Shown here piece by piece: positions 24,540-33,790 of a DNA stretch of 64,000 nucleotides (its first letter is position 1; the number at the start of each line of letters is the position of its first letter). The translations under genes were made by a program, and so were the position numbers. Where the stretch lies: assembly GCF_020866905.1 (NCBI RefSeq), contig NZ_JAIVCC010000013.1:248001-312000 (forward strand). Direction: 5' to 3'. The notes under the pieces were generated by a model. That model was given only the letters and a program-made list of their open reading frames with translations. It was not told the origin of the DNA and did not search any database. Origin of the DNA: Salinimicrobium sediminilitoris (GTDB taxonomy: Bacteria; Bacteroidota; Bacteroidia; Flavobacteriales; Flavobacteriaceae).

Positions 24540-26849
24540 TTAAAACTTATAACCAACCGCCAATCCTCCATAAAAATTCTGAGGCATACCCGGATAAAAG
24601 TAGCGCGGTGCTGCGCCGCCAAAGCCAACGGCATTTGGAATTACCGAGGCCGCATACTTCTCGTCAAGTGCATTGTTCACTCCGCCAAAAATTTCGAATT
24701 CCCAGTCATTCATCACCCCGGGACTCAACATCTCCAGTGGTTTTAATGAGGCTTTAAAATGTAGAAGATCATAGGAACTTCTAAATTCTGTATTGGCATC
24801 GTTCAGCGGCATTTGTCCTTCATACTGGTAGGTGGTGCGCAGGCTTAGACCAAAGGAAGTTATTAGATCGAGCCCCGCATTAACGGTTTCCTGCGGTACG
24901 GCCGGCAGATCATTACCCGAAAAATCCTCTTCTTCATCTATGAATTCATCAAAGCTGAAAGAGTTGTAAGCTGCATTGACAAAAGTACGGGCGCGAAGTG
25001 CCGAAAATATTGGAAAATTGTAATTAAGCAGGAGCTCCAGCCCGTTATGGTCGGTTTTTCCGGCGTTACGGCCAATATATTGATCTTCGGCTACACGTTC
25101 GGCTACTAAGAGATTGTCAACCTGTATGGAAAAAGCCGCAACTTCAGCATATAAACGGTTATTCAGGAAATTCCCTTTAAAGCCTGCTTCATAATTGATC
25201 CCTGTTTCGGGCTTCAGGCTTGTATTGATCAAACCTTCCGGAGTGAGGGTTTCAGCTACTGTTGGAGTTGAAAATCCGTGGCTCACAGAAGCATAGAAAT
25301 TCTTGCCCGGAGAAACTGAATATACGGCACCAAACCTTGGCGAAAGTACATCCTCAAAAGTATAGTCGCCCGACTGGTCTACTTCATCTTCCTCGTATAA
25401 ATCGCTTAGCTCATAGGAAGTGGAGTTCAGGTTCAGTCCAGCTTCCAGTTTTAACCGGGAAGTGACCTGCAAATTCCATTGAAAAAAGAAGTTGTAATAG
25501 ATCCTGTCCTGCTCATTATGGCTCAGGTTAATTCCCGGGACACTTCCTTCATCCTCAAATTGCTCGTATAGATTCTCATAAGTGGCGATGTCATACCATT
25601 CATTGTAAAGCTCCATTCCAAAGCTCAGACGGGATGGAGCATTTAGAAAATCCCCTTCGAGATTAAATTTTGTCCTGGCTCCCAAAGCCGTTTGCTCTTC
25701 ATTGAGAATATCAAATGGTCTTGGCTCATAAGCATCTCTAAAAGTGCCGTAAATGCTGGTAGTATTGTGAAAAGTTTCACTAAAGTTGTACTTGTAAGAA
25801 AGCCCCAGCAAACCTTTGTCATAAGATTCATAACCTTTTGCCGCGCCCCATGTGAAAGCTGCCGAAGAAGGGTCTGTGAGCAAGGTTTCCCGGTTCAAGG
25901 AACTTGGAATAAAAGCTTTAAGCCGAACAAAATGCCCAAGTACCGATAGCTGCCCGTTTTCTCCCCCCGCAACCTGCCCAAACATGGTAAAGGAATCACG
26001 ATTATAAGCCGAATTATCCCGCCAGCCATCAGTTTCGACATGGTTATAGGTTGCCACTAAATTTGAAGATTCCGAAGCATGGGAGGCCTGCACAGTTCCC
26101 CGAATTAAGTTATAGCTGCCATAAGTTCCTTTTACCTTTGCATTAGTTCCCTGCTCCTCTGCCCGGGCAGGAAAAAGAGTGATTACCCCGCCAAGACCGG
26201 CCCCATAAACACTGGAAGTAGGTCCTTTTATGATCTCGACACGCTCCACAACGGCAGGATCCAGGTCATCAAGCGTGGTTTCACCTTCGGCACTGGTAAT
26301 GGGGATCTCCATAAAATAAGCCTTTACCCTGTTGGTGCTATATTGAGACCGTGCCCCAACTCCGCGAATACTCATTTTATTTGTATTGAGCGCACCTTGA
26401 TGCACATTCACTCCCGGTACAGTACTAAAGTTCTGCATAATATTGGTCTCATCAAATCTTTCCAGCTCTTCCCCGCTCAACACAGAAACAGCCGACGGGG
26501 TTTGAAGAAGCTCCTGCGGAATAATGGTACTGCGTAGCACTACTTCGGAAAGGGAACCTTCGGAAGGTGCAAGTAACACGATCAAATCTTCGGAATAATT
26601 TTCGATATGAAGAACCTTTCGGCCGTAACCGGGATAGTCAAAAATGACATTAACAGGCAGTTCTTCCAACGAAAGCAAAAATTCCCCTGAAGGACCGGAA
26701 TAAACGGGTTCAGAAAGTTTTTCAGAAGTAATTTTAACCTTTTCGAGAGGTTTACTGGTAAAGGCATCAACTACTTTTCCTTTTATGTTCTGGGCAGAAA
26801 GATTTCCGAAGAAAAGAAAGATAGAGAGCAGAAAAAGATATTTTCTCAA
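24540..26849 (-). CDS. TonB-dependent outer-membrane receptor
   Basis: 769 residues. A signal peptide (1-19, ending NLSAQ) is followed by a CarboxypepD_reg-like domain (about 22-95) usual in Bacteroidota receptors, the plug domain (about 105-225; TPSAVSVLSGEEL and VERVEIIKGPTSSVYG), and a 22-strand type beta-barrel to the terminal aromatic residue (GGLAVGYKF). It imports a ligand using TonB energy. The barrel resembles siderophore/metal-type receptors more than SusC, and no SusD gene is nearby; the substrate is not readable. The M14 peptidase lipoprotein is divergently transcribed from the same upstream region. Confidence 0.93.
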   Translation of the reverse strand: MRKYLFLLSIFLFFGNLSAQNIKGKVVDAFTSKPLEKVKITSEKLSEPVYSGPSGEFLLSLEELPVNVIFDYPGYGRKVLHIENYSEDLIVLLAPSEGSLSEVVLRSTIIPQELLQTPSAVSVLSGEELERFDETNIMQNFSTVPGVNVHQGALNTNKMSIRGVGARSQYSTNRVKAYFMEIPITSAEGETTLDDLDPAVVERVEIIKGPTSSVYGAGLGGVITLFPARAEEQGTNAKVKGTYGSYNLIRGTVQASHASESSNLVATYNHVETDGWRDNSAYNRDSFTMFGQVAGGENGQLSVLGHFVRLKAFIPSSLNRETLLTDPSSAAFTWGAAKGYESYDKGLLGLSYKYNFSETFHNTTSIYGTFRDAYEPRPFDILNEEQTALGARTKFNLEGDFLNAPSRLSFGMELYNEWYDIATYENLYEQFEDEGSVPGINLSHNEQDRIYYNFFFQWNLQVTSRLKLEAGLNLNSTSYELSDLYEEDEVDQSGDYTFEDVLSPRFGAVYSVSPGKNFYASVSHGFSTPTVAETLTPEGLINTSLKPETGINYEAGFKGNFLNNRLYAEVAAFSIQVDNLLVAERVAEDQYIGRNAGKTDHNGLELLLNYNFPIFSALRARTFVNAAYNSFSFDEFIDEEEDFSGNDLPAVPQETVNAGLDLITSFGLSLRTTYQYEGQMPLNDANTEFRSSYDLLHFKASLKPLEMLSPGVMNDWEFEIFGGVNNALDEKYAASVIPNAVGFGGAAPRYFYPGMPQNFYGGLAVGYKF

Positions 26850-26885
26850 GATGTGCGTTTTGTTTTCCGAATGGAAAGAAGTTTT

Positions 26886-26907
26886 AAAAATGATATTTTT
26901 GGCACCT
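26886..26907. repeat. Dispersed palindromic motif copy between TonB receptor and M14 peptidase
   Basis: AAAAATGATATTTTTGGCACC followed by TTA matches the 1861 copy including the GGCACCTTA tail. Confidence 0.45.
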
Positions 26908-27040
26908 TACCTTTAATTCAAAGCAGAAGCCTTAGCTAAATTAAGCTTTTTTTGAAGCCTGGAAAAGCCTGCTTTATTCTTAGCATTTCTTTAGGCTTTT
27001 GAAGTTTTTCTTTATGTTTACAGCTGTTAAAAATCCCTGC

Positions 27041-28792
27041 ATGAAAAAGATTCTGTTTCTGGCGATCTTCGCACTTGGCCTAAGCTCCTGTGATTTTTCT
27101 AATTACATTCTGGAACAGGATTACGATTTCACTACTGTCTTTGAGAAATCTGGTGGAACCGAGACTGCCACATATACCGAAATCATTGACTATTACGAGG
27201 ATCTCGCTGCTGTATATTCCACAATAAACCTAAAGCGTATTGGAGAAACCGACAGTGGAGAACCCCTGCACCTGGTTACTTACAGCCGTAACCGGGAATT
27301 TGATTTTGAGAACCTTAGGGCAGATCATAGCGTTGTAATGATCAATAACGGAATTCATCCCGGGGAAAGTGACGGGATTGATGCTACTATGATGTTGTTC
27401 CGGGACCTCGCCCAGGATTCGATCGCTCTTCCTGAAAATACTGTTATTGCAGCAATTCCAGTCTACAACGTAGGAGGCGCATTGAACCGCAATTCCTTTA
27501 CCCGTACGAACCAAAACGGGCCCAAAGCTTACGGTTTCCGCGGAAATGCACAGAATTACGATCTCAACCGGGATTTCATAAAAGCCGACACAAAAAATAC
27601 CCGAAGCTTTTACGAGATCTTCCATCTCGTTGATCCAGATGTTTTTATTGATACTCATGTTAGTAACGGGGCCGATTATCAATACACCCTCACTCATCTC
27701 TTTACACAGCATGACCAGATGGGTGGAGCCCTTGGAAAATATATTAAGACCGATTTGAGACCCGCCCTTGAAAAAGCGCTAAAAAAGAAGGAATGGGAGG
27801 TAACTCCTTATGTTAATGTTTTTGGAGATGTTCCTGAAAAAGGATTTTCACAGTTCCTTGATACTCCCCGCTACTCCACGGGATACGCTGCTCTTTGGAA
27901 CACACTTGGGGTAATGATCGAAACGCATATGCTTAAGCCATACGATAAACGGGTACACGGCACTTATGAATTTATGCGTTCTATGATCGACATTGCCGAC
28001 GAGGATACTGAATTGATAAAAAAGCTGCGGGCAAAGGACCTGAAGGAGTTTCAAAGCAAAAGCAGTTATGCCTTTGATTTTGTGGTTGACAGCAGTGAAG
28101 TTTCCAATTTGCAGTTCAAAGGTTATGAAGCAGAAAGAATTCCCAGCCAGGTAACAGGTTTTGAACGGCTTAAATATGACACTACCCGTCCATTTACCAA
28201 ACCTGTTGATTATTACGACAACTTTACGGCTTCCCGGGAGGTGAAAATGCCGCAGGGCTACATTGTTCCCCAGGCATGGTGGCCGGTTTTGGATCTATTG
28301 GAAATGAATAACGTTGAAATGATCCCCTTTGAAAAGGACACCAGTATGGTTGTAGAGGTTTATAACATAAAGAATTACGAGACACGCGAGAATGCTTATG
28401 AAGGTCATTACCCGCACTCTAATGTGGAGGTGGAAAGCAGCCGACAAAAGGTGAATCTTAGAAAAGGAGATATTTTTATACCCATAAAGCAAAAAGCAGC
28501 AAAATATCTAATGGCGACACTCGAACCTGAGGCTCCGGATTCATTTTTTAACTGGAATTTCTTCGACAGCGTCCTGCAGCAAAAAGAAGGTTTCTCCCCT
28601 TATGTTTTTGAGGAAATTGCAAGGGAATTTTTGGATGATTATCCCGAGATCGAAGAAGAATTTATGGCTAAGAAAACTAACGATCCTGAATTTGCAGCAA
28701 ACTGGTATGCGCAGTTAGCCTGGATCCATAAAAAAAGTGAGTATTATGAAAGTTCACATTTAAGATACCCGGTCTTTAGAGTGAACCGGTAA
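27041..28792 (+). CDS. M14 family zinc carboxypeptidase, lipoprotein
   Basis: 583 residues from the ATG giving MKKILFLAIF; earlier in-frame starts would precede a clear lipoprotein signal with the lipidated Cys at 17 (LSSC). The zinc ligands of M14 are visible: His106 and Glu109 in GIHPGESDG, and a later His in FIDTHVSNGADYQYT (about residue 207). An Arg-containing segment NYDLNRDFIKA fits the substrate-binding region. The C-terminal 250 residues are not the canonical catalytic fold. It would trim peptides at the envelope. It is divergent from a TonB receptor, so a shared substrate is possible but unproven. Its 3' end overlaps the NUDIX gene by 33 bp, tail to tail. Confidence 0.88.
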   Translation: MKKILFLAIFALGLSSCDFSNYILEQDYDFTTVFEKSGGTETATYTEIIDYYEDLAAVYSTINLKRIGETDSGEPLHLVTYSRNREFDFENLRADHSVVMINNGIHPGESDGIDATMMLFRDLAQDSIALPENTVIAAIPVYNVGGALNRNSFTRTNQNGPKAYGFRGNAQNYDLNRDFIKADTKNTRSFYEIFHLVDPDVFIDTHVSNGADYQYTLTHLFTQHDQMGGALGKYIKTDLRPALEKALKKKEWEVTPYVNVFGDVPEKGFSQFLDTPRYSTGYAALWNTLGVMIETHMLKPYDKRVHGTYEFMRSMIDIADEDTELIKKLRAKDLKEFQSKSSYAFDFVVDSSEVSNLQFKGYEAERIPSQVTGFERLKYDTTRPFTKPVDYYDNFTASREVKMPQGYIVPQAWWPVLDLLEMNNVEMIPFEKDTSMVVEVYNIKNYETRENAYEGHYPHSNVEVESSRQKVNLRKGDIFIPIKQKAAKYLMATLEPEAPDSFFNWNFFDSVLQQKEGFSPYVFEEIAREFLDDYPEIEEEFMAKKTNDPEFAANWYAQLAWIHKKSEYYESSHLRYPVFRVNR

Positions 28793-29383
28793 GATCTCTT
28801 CGGGGAAGAGTAGTTTAATATTGGCATAGGATTTCTTAAGAGCCTTTTGCGCCTTCTCCATGTTCTTCCACTTCACCTTTTTAATACCTTCTTTTTCTTC
28901 GGGGATGAGTTCACCATCATAGTCGGTCGTCATTTCATACCAGTAGGTAACCTTAAGCCTGTAGCGCCCTTTGCGTTGAAAGATATGATATGTTGTTTGG
29001 AGAAATTTAGAAATCTTCAGATTTTTCACACCCGTCTCCTCTTCTACCTCACGAATTGCTCCTGTTTCGATACTCTCATTCTTTTCCACCTTTCCTTTAG
29101 GAAGATCCCAGCGGCCGTTGCGGTAAATGAACAGCACCTCTTTTTGGGGGTTTAAAACCATTCCTCCCCCGGCAGTAACCACAGGTAACTTCTTAAAAAG
29201 GTGCTTTAGCAGCTTCTCTCTTTTATCATGGTAAAGATTCACATAGAGCAACTTACCTTTGTTAATTTTTTTGATAATCCTCTTAATTTTCACTTCTTTT
29301 AACGGAACGGAAAGGTATTTTTCGCCCAAATCCTTTTCCGTAGAGAGAATTATAGGAATATCATTTACAAAAACTTTATACAT
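28760..29383 (-). CDS. NUDIX hydrolase
   Basis: 207 residues from the ATG giving MYKVFVNDIPIIL; an upstream start at 29419 would run into pyrE. The NUDIX box is GKVEKNESIETGAIREVEEE and continues TG (about residues 103-124), with the full GX5EX7REUXEEXG pattern. The family cleaves nucleoside-diphosphate-linked compounds; the substrate is unknown. The N-terminal 65 residues (VPLKEVKIKRIIKKINKGK) lie outside the NUDIX fold. The start codon is only 7 bp from that of pyrE on the other strand, so its promoter must lie inside the pyrE coding region. Confidence 0.9.
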   Translation of the reverse strand: MYKVFVNDIPIILSTEKDLGEKYLSVPLKEVKIKRIIKKINKGKLLYVNLYHDKREKLLKHLFKKLPVVTAGGGMVLNPQKEVLFIYRNGRWDLPKGKVEKNESIETGAIREVEEETGVKNLKISKFLQTTYHIFQRKGRYRLKVTYWYEMTTDYDGELIPEEKEGIKKVKWKNMEKAQKALKKSYANIKLLFPEEILPVHSKDRVS

Positions 29384-29386
29384 TTG
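29379..29386 (+). promoter_or_regulatory. Probable pyrE -7 box (TACATTTG), implying a leaderless transcript
   Basis: TACATTTG matches TAnnTTTG exactly and its G is 4 bases before the pyrE ATG. The usual start site, 4-6 bases past the box, would be the ATG itself. The box overlaps the NUDIX start codon on the other strand. No clear -33 TTTG is seen. Confidence 0.55.
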
Positions 29387-29390
29387 CACT

Positions 29391-30032
29391 ATGATTTTAG
29401 ACAAGGAAACAGCTCGCAAAACTGCTGAGTTATTATTGCAAATTAAAGCAATAAAATTAGATGCACAACAAGGGTTTAAGTGGGCGAGCGGCTGGAACTC
29501 TCCTATTTACTGTGATAATCGCATTATTCTTTCTTATCCTCCAATCCGCAATTTTGTAAGGGAACACATGGCGCGCCAAATAGAGCAGCTATATGGTAAA
29601 GCCGACGTAATTGCTGGAGTTGCCACCGGGGCAATAGGAATAGGAATGCTGGTTGCAGAATACCTTAGCCTGCCTTTTGCATACGTTCGACCCGAACCAA
29701 AATCCCACGGTCGAAAGAACCAGATAGAAGGAAAAGTTGAGGACGGCCAAACGGTTGTTGTGATCGAAGACCTGATAAGTACGGGAAATAGCAGCCTGAA
29801 TGCTGTTAAGGCACTACAGGAAGCCAATCTCCAGATAAAAGGGATGCTCGGCATTTTTTCTTATGGGTTTGAAACCGCCAATCAAAATTTTAAAAAAGCA
29901 AATATTGAGCTACACACCTTAAGTAACTATGATTACCTTTTGGAAGTAGCTTTGAAAACAAATTATATAAATCAAGCCGAAAGCGAGCTCCTGAAAAGCT
30001 GGCACAAAGATCCGGCTAACTGGAAAAAATAA
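29391..30032 (+). CDS. pyrE: Orotate phosphoribosyltransferase
   Basis: 213 residues from the ATG giving MILDKETARKTAEL; longer readings extend antisense through the NUDIX gene and are unlikely. Joins orotate to PRPP in UMP synthesis. The PRPP-binding motif VVVIEDLISTGNSSLNA (about residue 118) and YVRPEPKSHGRKNQIEG (lysine loop, about 95) are present, as is FKWASGWNSPIYCDNR for orotate. It is followed 3 bp later by the SRPBCC gene, so the two form one unit. Confidence 0.96.
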   Translation: MILDKETARKTAELLLQIKAIKLDAQQGFKWASGWNSPIYCDNRIILSYPPIRNFVREHMARQIEQLYGKADVIAGVATGAIGIGMLVAEYLSLPFAYVRPEPKSHGRKNQIEGKVEDGQTVVVIEDLISTGNSSLNAVKALQEANLQIKGMLGIFSYGFETANQNFKKANIELHTLSNYDYLLEVALKTNYINQAESELLKSWHKDPANWKK

Positions 30033-30035
30033 GCC

Positions 30036-30428
30036 ATGGAATTACAGAGTGATAAAGTAACAGTACAGAAGAGTCAGCAGGAATTGTTCAATTTCCTCAC
30101 AGATGTGAGTAACTACGAACAGATCATGCCCGAAAGCAAAGAAAAGTTCGAAGTTAAATCTCAGGACACTTTTGCTTTTGCACTTAAGGGAATGCCCGAG
30201 ATTGCTCTTCAAATAAAGGAGACGCGTGAACCGGAATTTATTAAACTGGGATCAACTTCAGATAAATTCAATTTTTCCCTTGATGTGGAAATAGAATCCC
30301 TTGGAGAAAACCAGAGTTCTGCACAATTATTCTTCCACGGGAAGTTTAATACTATGATGGCAATGATGGTGAAAGGACCTCTTAAGAAGTTCATTACGAA
30401 TCTTTCAGAAAACCTGGCGAAGATCTAA
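30036..30428 (+). CDS. SRPBCC (START-like) family protein
   Basis: 130 residues. The opening VTVQKSQQELFNFLTDVSNYEQIMPE is the usual first strand and helix of SRPBCC/polyketide-cyclase-like folds; the end GPLKKFITNLSENLAKI is the long C-terminal helix of the hydrophobic pocket. The ligand is unknown. It lies 3 bp after pyrE, a neighbourhood common in Flavobacteria, but without an evident functional link. Its last 4 bp overlap the end of birA on the other strand. Confidence 0.83.
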   Translation: MELQSDKVTVQKSQQELFNFLTDVSNYEQIMPESKEKFEVKSQDTFAFALKGMPEIALQIKETREPEFIKLGSTSDKFNFSLDVEIESLGENQSSAQLFFHGKFNTMMAMMVKGPLKKFITNLSENLAKI

Positions 30429-31156
30429 TAGCAGAGACTAACTTCCTTCAGGTCAAATTCGGCAGTTTCCTTTTCATCTATTTGCACTAGCAGTTTTCCT
30501 GCCGGGGTGACATCGAGGATCATTCCGGTAAATAGTTGCCCGTCGGGATATTTAAAGGTCGACGGGATCAACCTGCGAAAAAGGTCATTTTTATAAGTGC
30601 TTAATATAGCTTCGGAATTTTCTTCGGAAAGTTCTGCGAAACCGGATTCCAATTCCTTCAGAATTACCTTCAGCACTTCATCCAAATCGAACTCCTGTCC
30701 TGTGACAGTACTCATGGATGCAGCTTGTGGCAGGTTTGGAAAATCTTTCTGGTTAACATTAAGACCAACTCCAATAATAGATCCCACTACCTTTCCTTCA
30801 GCAAGAATATTCTCAATAAGAATTCCCGCCACTTTCTGGTTTGCTGACAAGATGTCGTTAGGCCATTTTATTTTAAGTCGTGGCAGTAGAAAACTTTTTA
30901 ACGCGGTGAGCAAGGAAGTTGCGACCGTGGCGCTTAGCAAAAATTGAAGCGAAGGATCAATTTTCGGCCGGGGTAAAAATACCGAAAAGGTAAGGTTCTT
31001 ACCTTCTTCGGCGTCCCAGGCGGTCCCCCGTTGCCCCCTGCCCTGCAATTGCTTTTTAGCCACAATACAGGTAAGTGGCAGTTGAGAATTTTCTTTAAGA
31101 AGCTCCCGGGCAAAAGAATTGGTGGAGTTGATGGCACTAACTTTGATAAGGTGCAT
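30425..31156 (-). CDS. birA: Biotin--[acetyl-CoA-carboxylase] ligase
   Basis: 243 residues. Attaches biotin to carboxylase carrier domains, including the pyruvate carboxylase at 16422. The catalytic loop is GRGQRGTAWDAEEGKN (about residue 38) and KIKWPNDI follows near 95. There is no N-terminal helix-turn-helix, so this is the mono-functional class and not a repressor like E. coli BirA. A shortened SH3-like C-terminal part (about 200-243) is present. It is divergent from rsfS. Confidence 0.95.
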   Translation of the reverse strand: MHLIKVSAINSTNSFARELLKENSQLPLTCIVAKKQLQGRGQRGTAWDAEEGKNLTFSVFLPRPKIDPSLQFLLSATVATSLLTALKSFLLPRLKIKWPNDILSANQKVAGILIENILAEGKVVGSIIGVGLNVNQKDFPNLPQAASMSTVTGQEFDLDEVLKVILKELESGFAELSEENSEAILSTYKNDLFRRLIPSTFKYPDGQLFTGMILDVTPAGKLLVQIDEKETAEFDLKEVSLCY

Positions 31157-31223
31157 ACGAACGATAGATAATGCTGGCGTTAAATGTTATGAAAACCAAG
31201 GTTCAAAAAACCTTAAAAAGTAA

Positions 31224-31231
31224 TAACTTTG
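31224..31231 (+). promoter_or_regulatory. Probable rsfS-ftsH -7 box (TAACTTTG)
   Basis: An exact TAnnTTTG match 20 bp before the rsfS ATG, giving a leader of about 14 bases. The -33 region has no clear TTTG. Confidence 0.5.
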
Positions 31232-31250
31232 CGCAAAGAAAATAAATTTA

Positions 31251-31622
31251 ATGGTAAAAAAAGAAGCTAACAACGACATACTTATAGCACATATAATCAA
31301 GGGGATTGAAGAAGTGAAAGGAAATGACATTGACATTCTTGATCTTCGGGAAATAGAAAATACTGTTTGCGATTATTTCATAATCTGCAATGGAACATCA
31401 AATACGCAGGTAAATGCCATCGTAAATTCCATTCAAAAAACCGTTAGCAAATCGCTTAAAGACAAGCCCTGGCATATTGAAGGATCGGACAATGCCGAAT
31501 GGGTACTAATGGATTACGTAAGTGTGGTAGTGCATGTTTTCCAAAAGCACATAAGAGAATTTTACGATATTGAGAGTCTTTGGGGGGATGCAAAATCCAC
31601 CTCAATTGAAACAAATTATTAA
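31251..31622 (+). CDS. rsfS: Ribosomal silencing factor
   Basis: 123 residues. RsfS (Iojap/YbeB) binds ribosomal protein L14 and blocks joining of the subunits when nutrients are low. Family landmarks are DLREIENTVCDYFIICNGTS (about 29-48) and EWVLMDYVSVVVHVF (about 85-99). It lies 17 bp before ftsH, a linkage that is regular in Bacteroidota. Confidence 0.95.
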   Translation: MVKKEANNDILIAHIIKGIEEVKGNDIDILDLREIENTVCDYFIICNGTSNTQVNAIVNSIQKTVSKSLKDKPWHIEGSDNAEWVLMDYVSVVVHVFQKHIREFYDIESLWGDAKSTSIETNY

Positions 31623-31639
31623 GAGTTAAGAAAGAACGC

Positions 31640-33691
31640 ATGGCCAAAGAGCAACCTAAAAATAAAGAGCCCAAAAAGCCTAAATTCAGTGCATACTGGA
31701 TTTATGCCGCTATAATACTTGTTTTCCTGGGAATCAATTTTTACAGCGGAAGCGGGTTCAATGAACCTGCCAAGACCAATCCCGCTGAATTTCTGGATTA
31801 CCTTGAGCAGGGGGACGTAGAAAAAGTGGTTATAGTTAACCGCAACCAGGCAAGGGTATTCCTTACCGAAGAAGCGAAATCAAAGGAAGTACACCAGGAT
31901 GCAGTCCAGGAGGAAATTTTCCCCGGTGGAGATTCTCCAGCCTATACTTTCGAATTCGGAGATCTTCAAAATCTTGAAGACGATATTAGAGAGGTAAAAG
32001 CCGAAACTAATGTTGATACCCCTGTGGTATTTGAGACCCAGCAAAATTTATTAGGGGACATCCTGTTGACCCTGTTACCGTTTATCCTTATCATTGGAAT
32101 ATGGATCTTCATCATGCGTCGCATGAGCGGAGGTGCAGGCGGAGGTGCCGGTGGACAGATCTTCAATATTGGAAAATCTAAAGCCAAGCTTTTTGATCAA
32201 AATACAGATGTAAAAGTTTCCTTTAAAGATGTAGCGGGACTTGAAGGAGCGAAAGAAGAAGTTCAGGAAATCGTGGACTTCCTTAAGCAGCCCGAAAAAT
32301 ATACCTCTTTAGGAGGAAAAATTCCTAAAGGAGCTTTATTAGTAGGTCCTCCGGGAACCGGGAAAACGTTACTGGCAAAGGCAGTGGCAGGAGAAGCAAA
32401 AGTACCTTTCTTCTCACTCTCCGGGTCAGATTTTGTAGAGATGTTTGTAGGTGTTGGAGCTTCAAGGGTAAGAGACCTTTTCAAACAGGCCAAGGAGAAA
32501 TCCCCTGCAATTATCTTTATTGATGAGATTGATGCCATTGGACGTGCCCGTGGGAAAAGTAATTTCTCCGGCTCTAATGATGAGCGTGAGAATACCCTTA
32601 ACCAGCTTCTTACAGAAATGGATGGTTTTGGAACGAATACAAATGTGATCGTACTTGCCGCCACCAACAGGGCAGATGTACTTGACAAAGCCCTTATGCG
32701 TGCCGGAAGGTTCGATAGACAGATCTATGTTGATCTTCCCGATGTTAGGGAACGACAGGAAATATTTGAAGTTCACCTGAGACCTCTTAAGAAAGTAGCA
32801 GACGAGCTGGATACCGAGTTCATGGCAAAACAGACCCCGGGATTCTCGGGTGCCGATATTGCCAACGTTTGTAATGAAGCAGCCCTTATTGCTGCCCGTA
32901 AAGGCAAAACTGCCGTTGGTAAACAGGATTTCCTTGATGCAGTAGATCGTATTGTGGGTGGTCTTGAGAAAAAGAACAAGATCATTACTCCCGAGGAGAA
33001 GCAGGCAATTGCTTTCCACGAAGCTGGACATGCTACAGTAAGCTGGATCCTCGAACACGCTGCGCCATTGGTCAAGGTTACAATTGTACCTCGGGGACAG
33101 TCTCTGGGAGCTGCATGGTATCTTCCGGAAGAAAGACTTATTGTGAGGCCGGAACAAATGCTTGATGAAATGTGTGCTGCCCTTGGAGGACGGGCTGCTG
33201 AAAAGGTGATTTTCAACAAGATTTCCACAGGAGCTCTTAGTGACCTGGAAAAGGTAACCAAGCAGGCAAGGGCCATGGTGACAGTTTATGGGCTTAATGA
33301 GAAAGTTGGTAATCTTACTTATCACGATTCATCAGGTCAAAGTGAATACAACTTCACGAAGCCTTACAGTGAAAAGACTTCAGAATTAATAGATAAAGAG
33401 ATCTCGAATCTTATTGAAGAACAGTATCAAAGAGCGATAAAATTACTTGAAGAAAACAAGGACAAGCTTACTAAATTGGCTGAGATCCTACTGGAGAAAG
33501 AGGTTATTTTTAAAGACAATCTTGAAGAGATCTTTGGCAAGAGGCCATACAAAAGCCGGGATGAGATCATGAGCGGCAATAGCCAGGAAAAAAAGGTACC
33601 TACACAGGAAGAAACTGTTACCGAAAGAACGATCCCAGGTGACACCACGCCTTCAGAGGCTCAAGACGCCCCGACTTCCGAAGGAAAATAA
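31640..33691 (+). CDS. ftsH: ATP-dependent zinc metalloprotease FtsH
   Basis: 683 residues. It is a membrane-anchored AAA+ protease that degrades misfolded membrane proteins and regulated targets. Two membrane helices (about 18-36 and 138-157) enclose a periplasmic domain; GGAGGGAGG follows. The Walker A motif GPPGTGKT is at 236-243, Walker [10 protein letters not shown] follows near 294, the arginine-finger region [16 protein letters not shown] near 353, and the zinc site HEAGH at 460-464 with the third ligand Asp in [10 protein letters not shown]. The C-terminal 50 residues are polar and disordered. It probably shares a transcript with rsfS; a strong 18-bp hairpin ends it. Confidence 0.98.
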   Translation: MAKEQPKNKEPKKPKFSAYWIYAAIILVFLGINFYSGSGFNEPAKTNPAEFLDYLEQGDVEKVVIVNRNQARVFLTEEAKSKEVHQDAVQEEIFPGGDSPAYTFEFGDLQNLEDDIREVKAETNVDTPVVFETQQNLLGDILLTLLPFILIIGIWIFIMRRMSGGAGGGAGGQIFNIGKSKAKLFDQNTDVKVSFKDVAGLEGAKEEVQEIVDFLKQPEKYTSLGGKIPKGALLVGPPGTGKTLLAKAVAGEAKVPFFSLSGSDFVEMFVGVGASRVRDLFKQAKEKSPAIIFIDEIDAIGRARGKSNFSGSNDERENTLNQLLTEMDGFGTNTNVIVLAATNRADVLDKALMRAGRFDRQIYVDLPDVRERQEIFEVHLRPLKKVADELDTEFMAKQTPGFSGADIANVCNEAALIAARKGKTAVGKQDFLDAVDRIVGGLEKKNKIITPEEKQAIAFHEAGHATVSWILEHAAPLVKVTIVPRGQSLGAAWYLPEERLIVRPEQMLDEMCAALGGRAAEKVIFNKISTGALSDLEKVTKQARAMVTVYGLNEKVGNLTYHDSSGQSEYNFTKPYSEKTSELIDKEISNLIEEQYQRAIKLLEENKDKLTKLAEILLEKEVIFKDNLEEIFGKRPYKSRDEIMSGNSQEKKVPTQEETVTERTIPGDTTPSEAQDAPTSEGK

Positions 33692-33705
33692 TATATTAAT
33701 TACCC

Positions 33706-33751
33706 GTAAAAAATCTTAACTTATCCTAATCTGTAAGTTAAGATTTTTTAC
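33706..33751 (+). terminator. Terminator after ftsH
   Basis: A perfect 18-bp stem (33706-33723 with 33734-33751) whose 3' arm contains TTTTTT. The TACCTTTG box at 33749 overlaps its last bases, so the terminator and the next promoter are nested. Confidence 0.75.
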
Positions 33752-33756
33752 CTTTG
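33749..33756 (+). promoter_or_regulatory. Probable promoter -7 box for the LUD-cdsA-psd unit (TACCTTTG)
   Basis: An exact TAnnTTTG match, 34 bp before the LUD start codon, overlapping the 3' end of the ftsH terminator stem. Confidence 0.5.
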
Positions 33757-33790
33757 GGTGAAATGCTACCCTGAGTAACCGAAAACCTAT

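Noticed and set aside
29259-29390. Longer pyrE start at 29259
   Set aside because: The added residues are antisense to the NUDIX N-terminus and unlike any PyrE; the ATG at 29391 gives the family start.
32462-33325. 287-residue minus-strand ORF opposite ftsH
   Set aside because: It is antisense to a clear full-length FtsH and has no recognisable domain; long antisense frames arise from codon bias.
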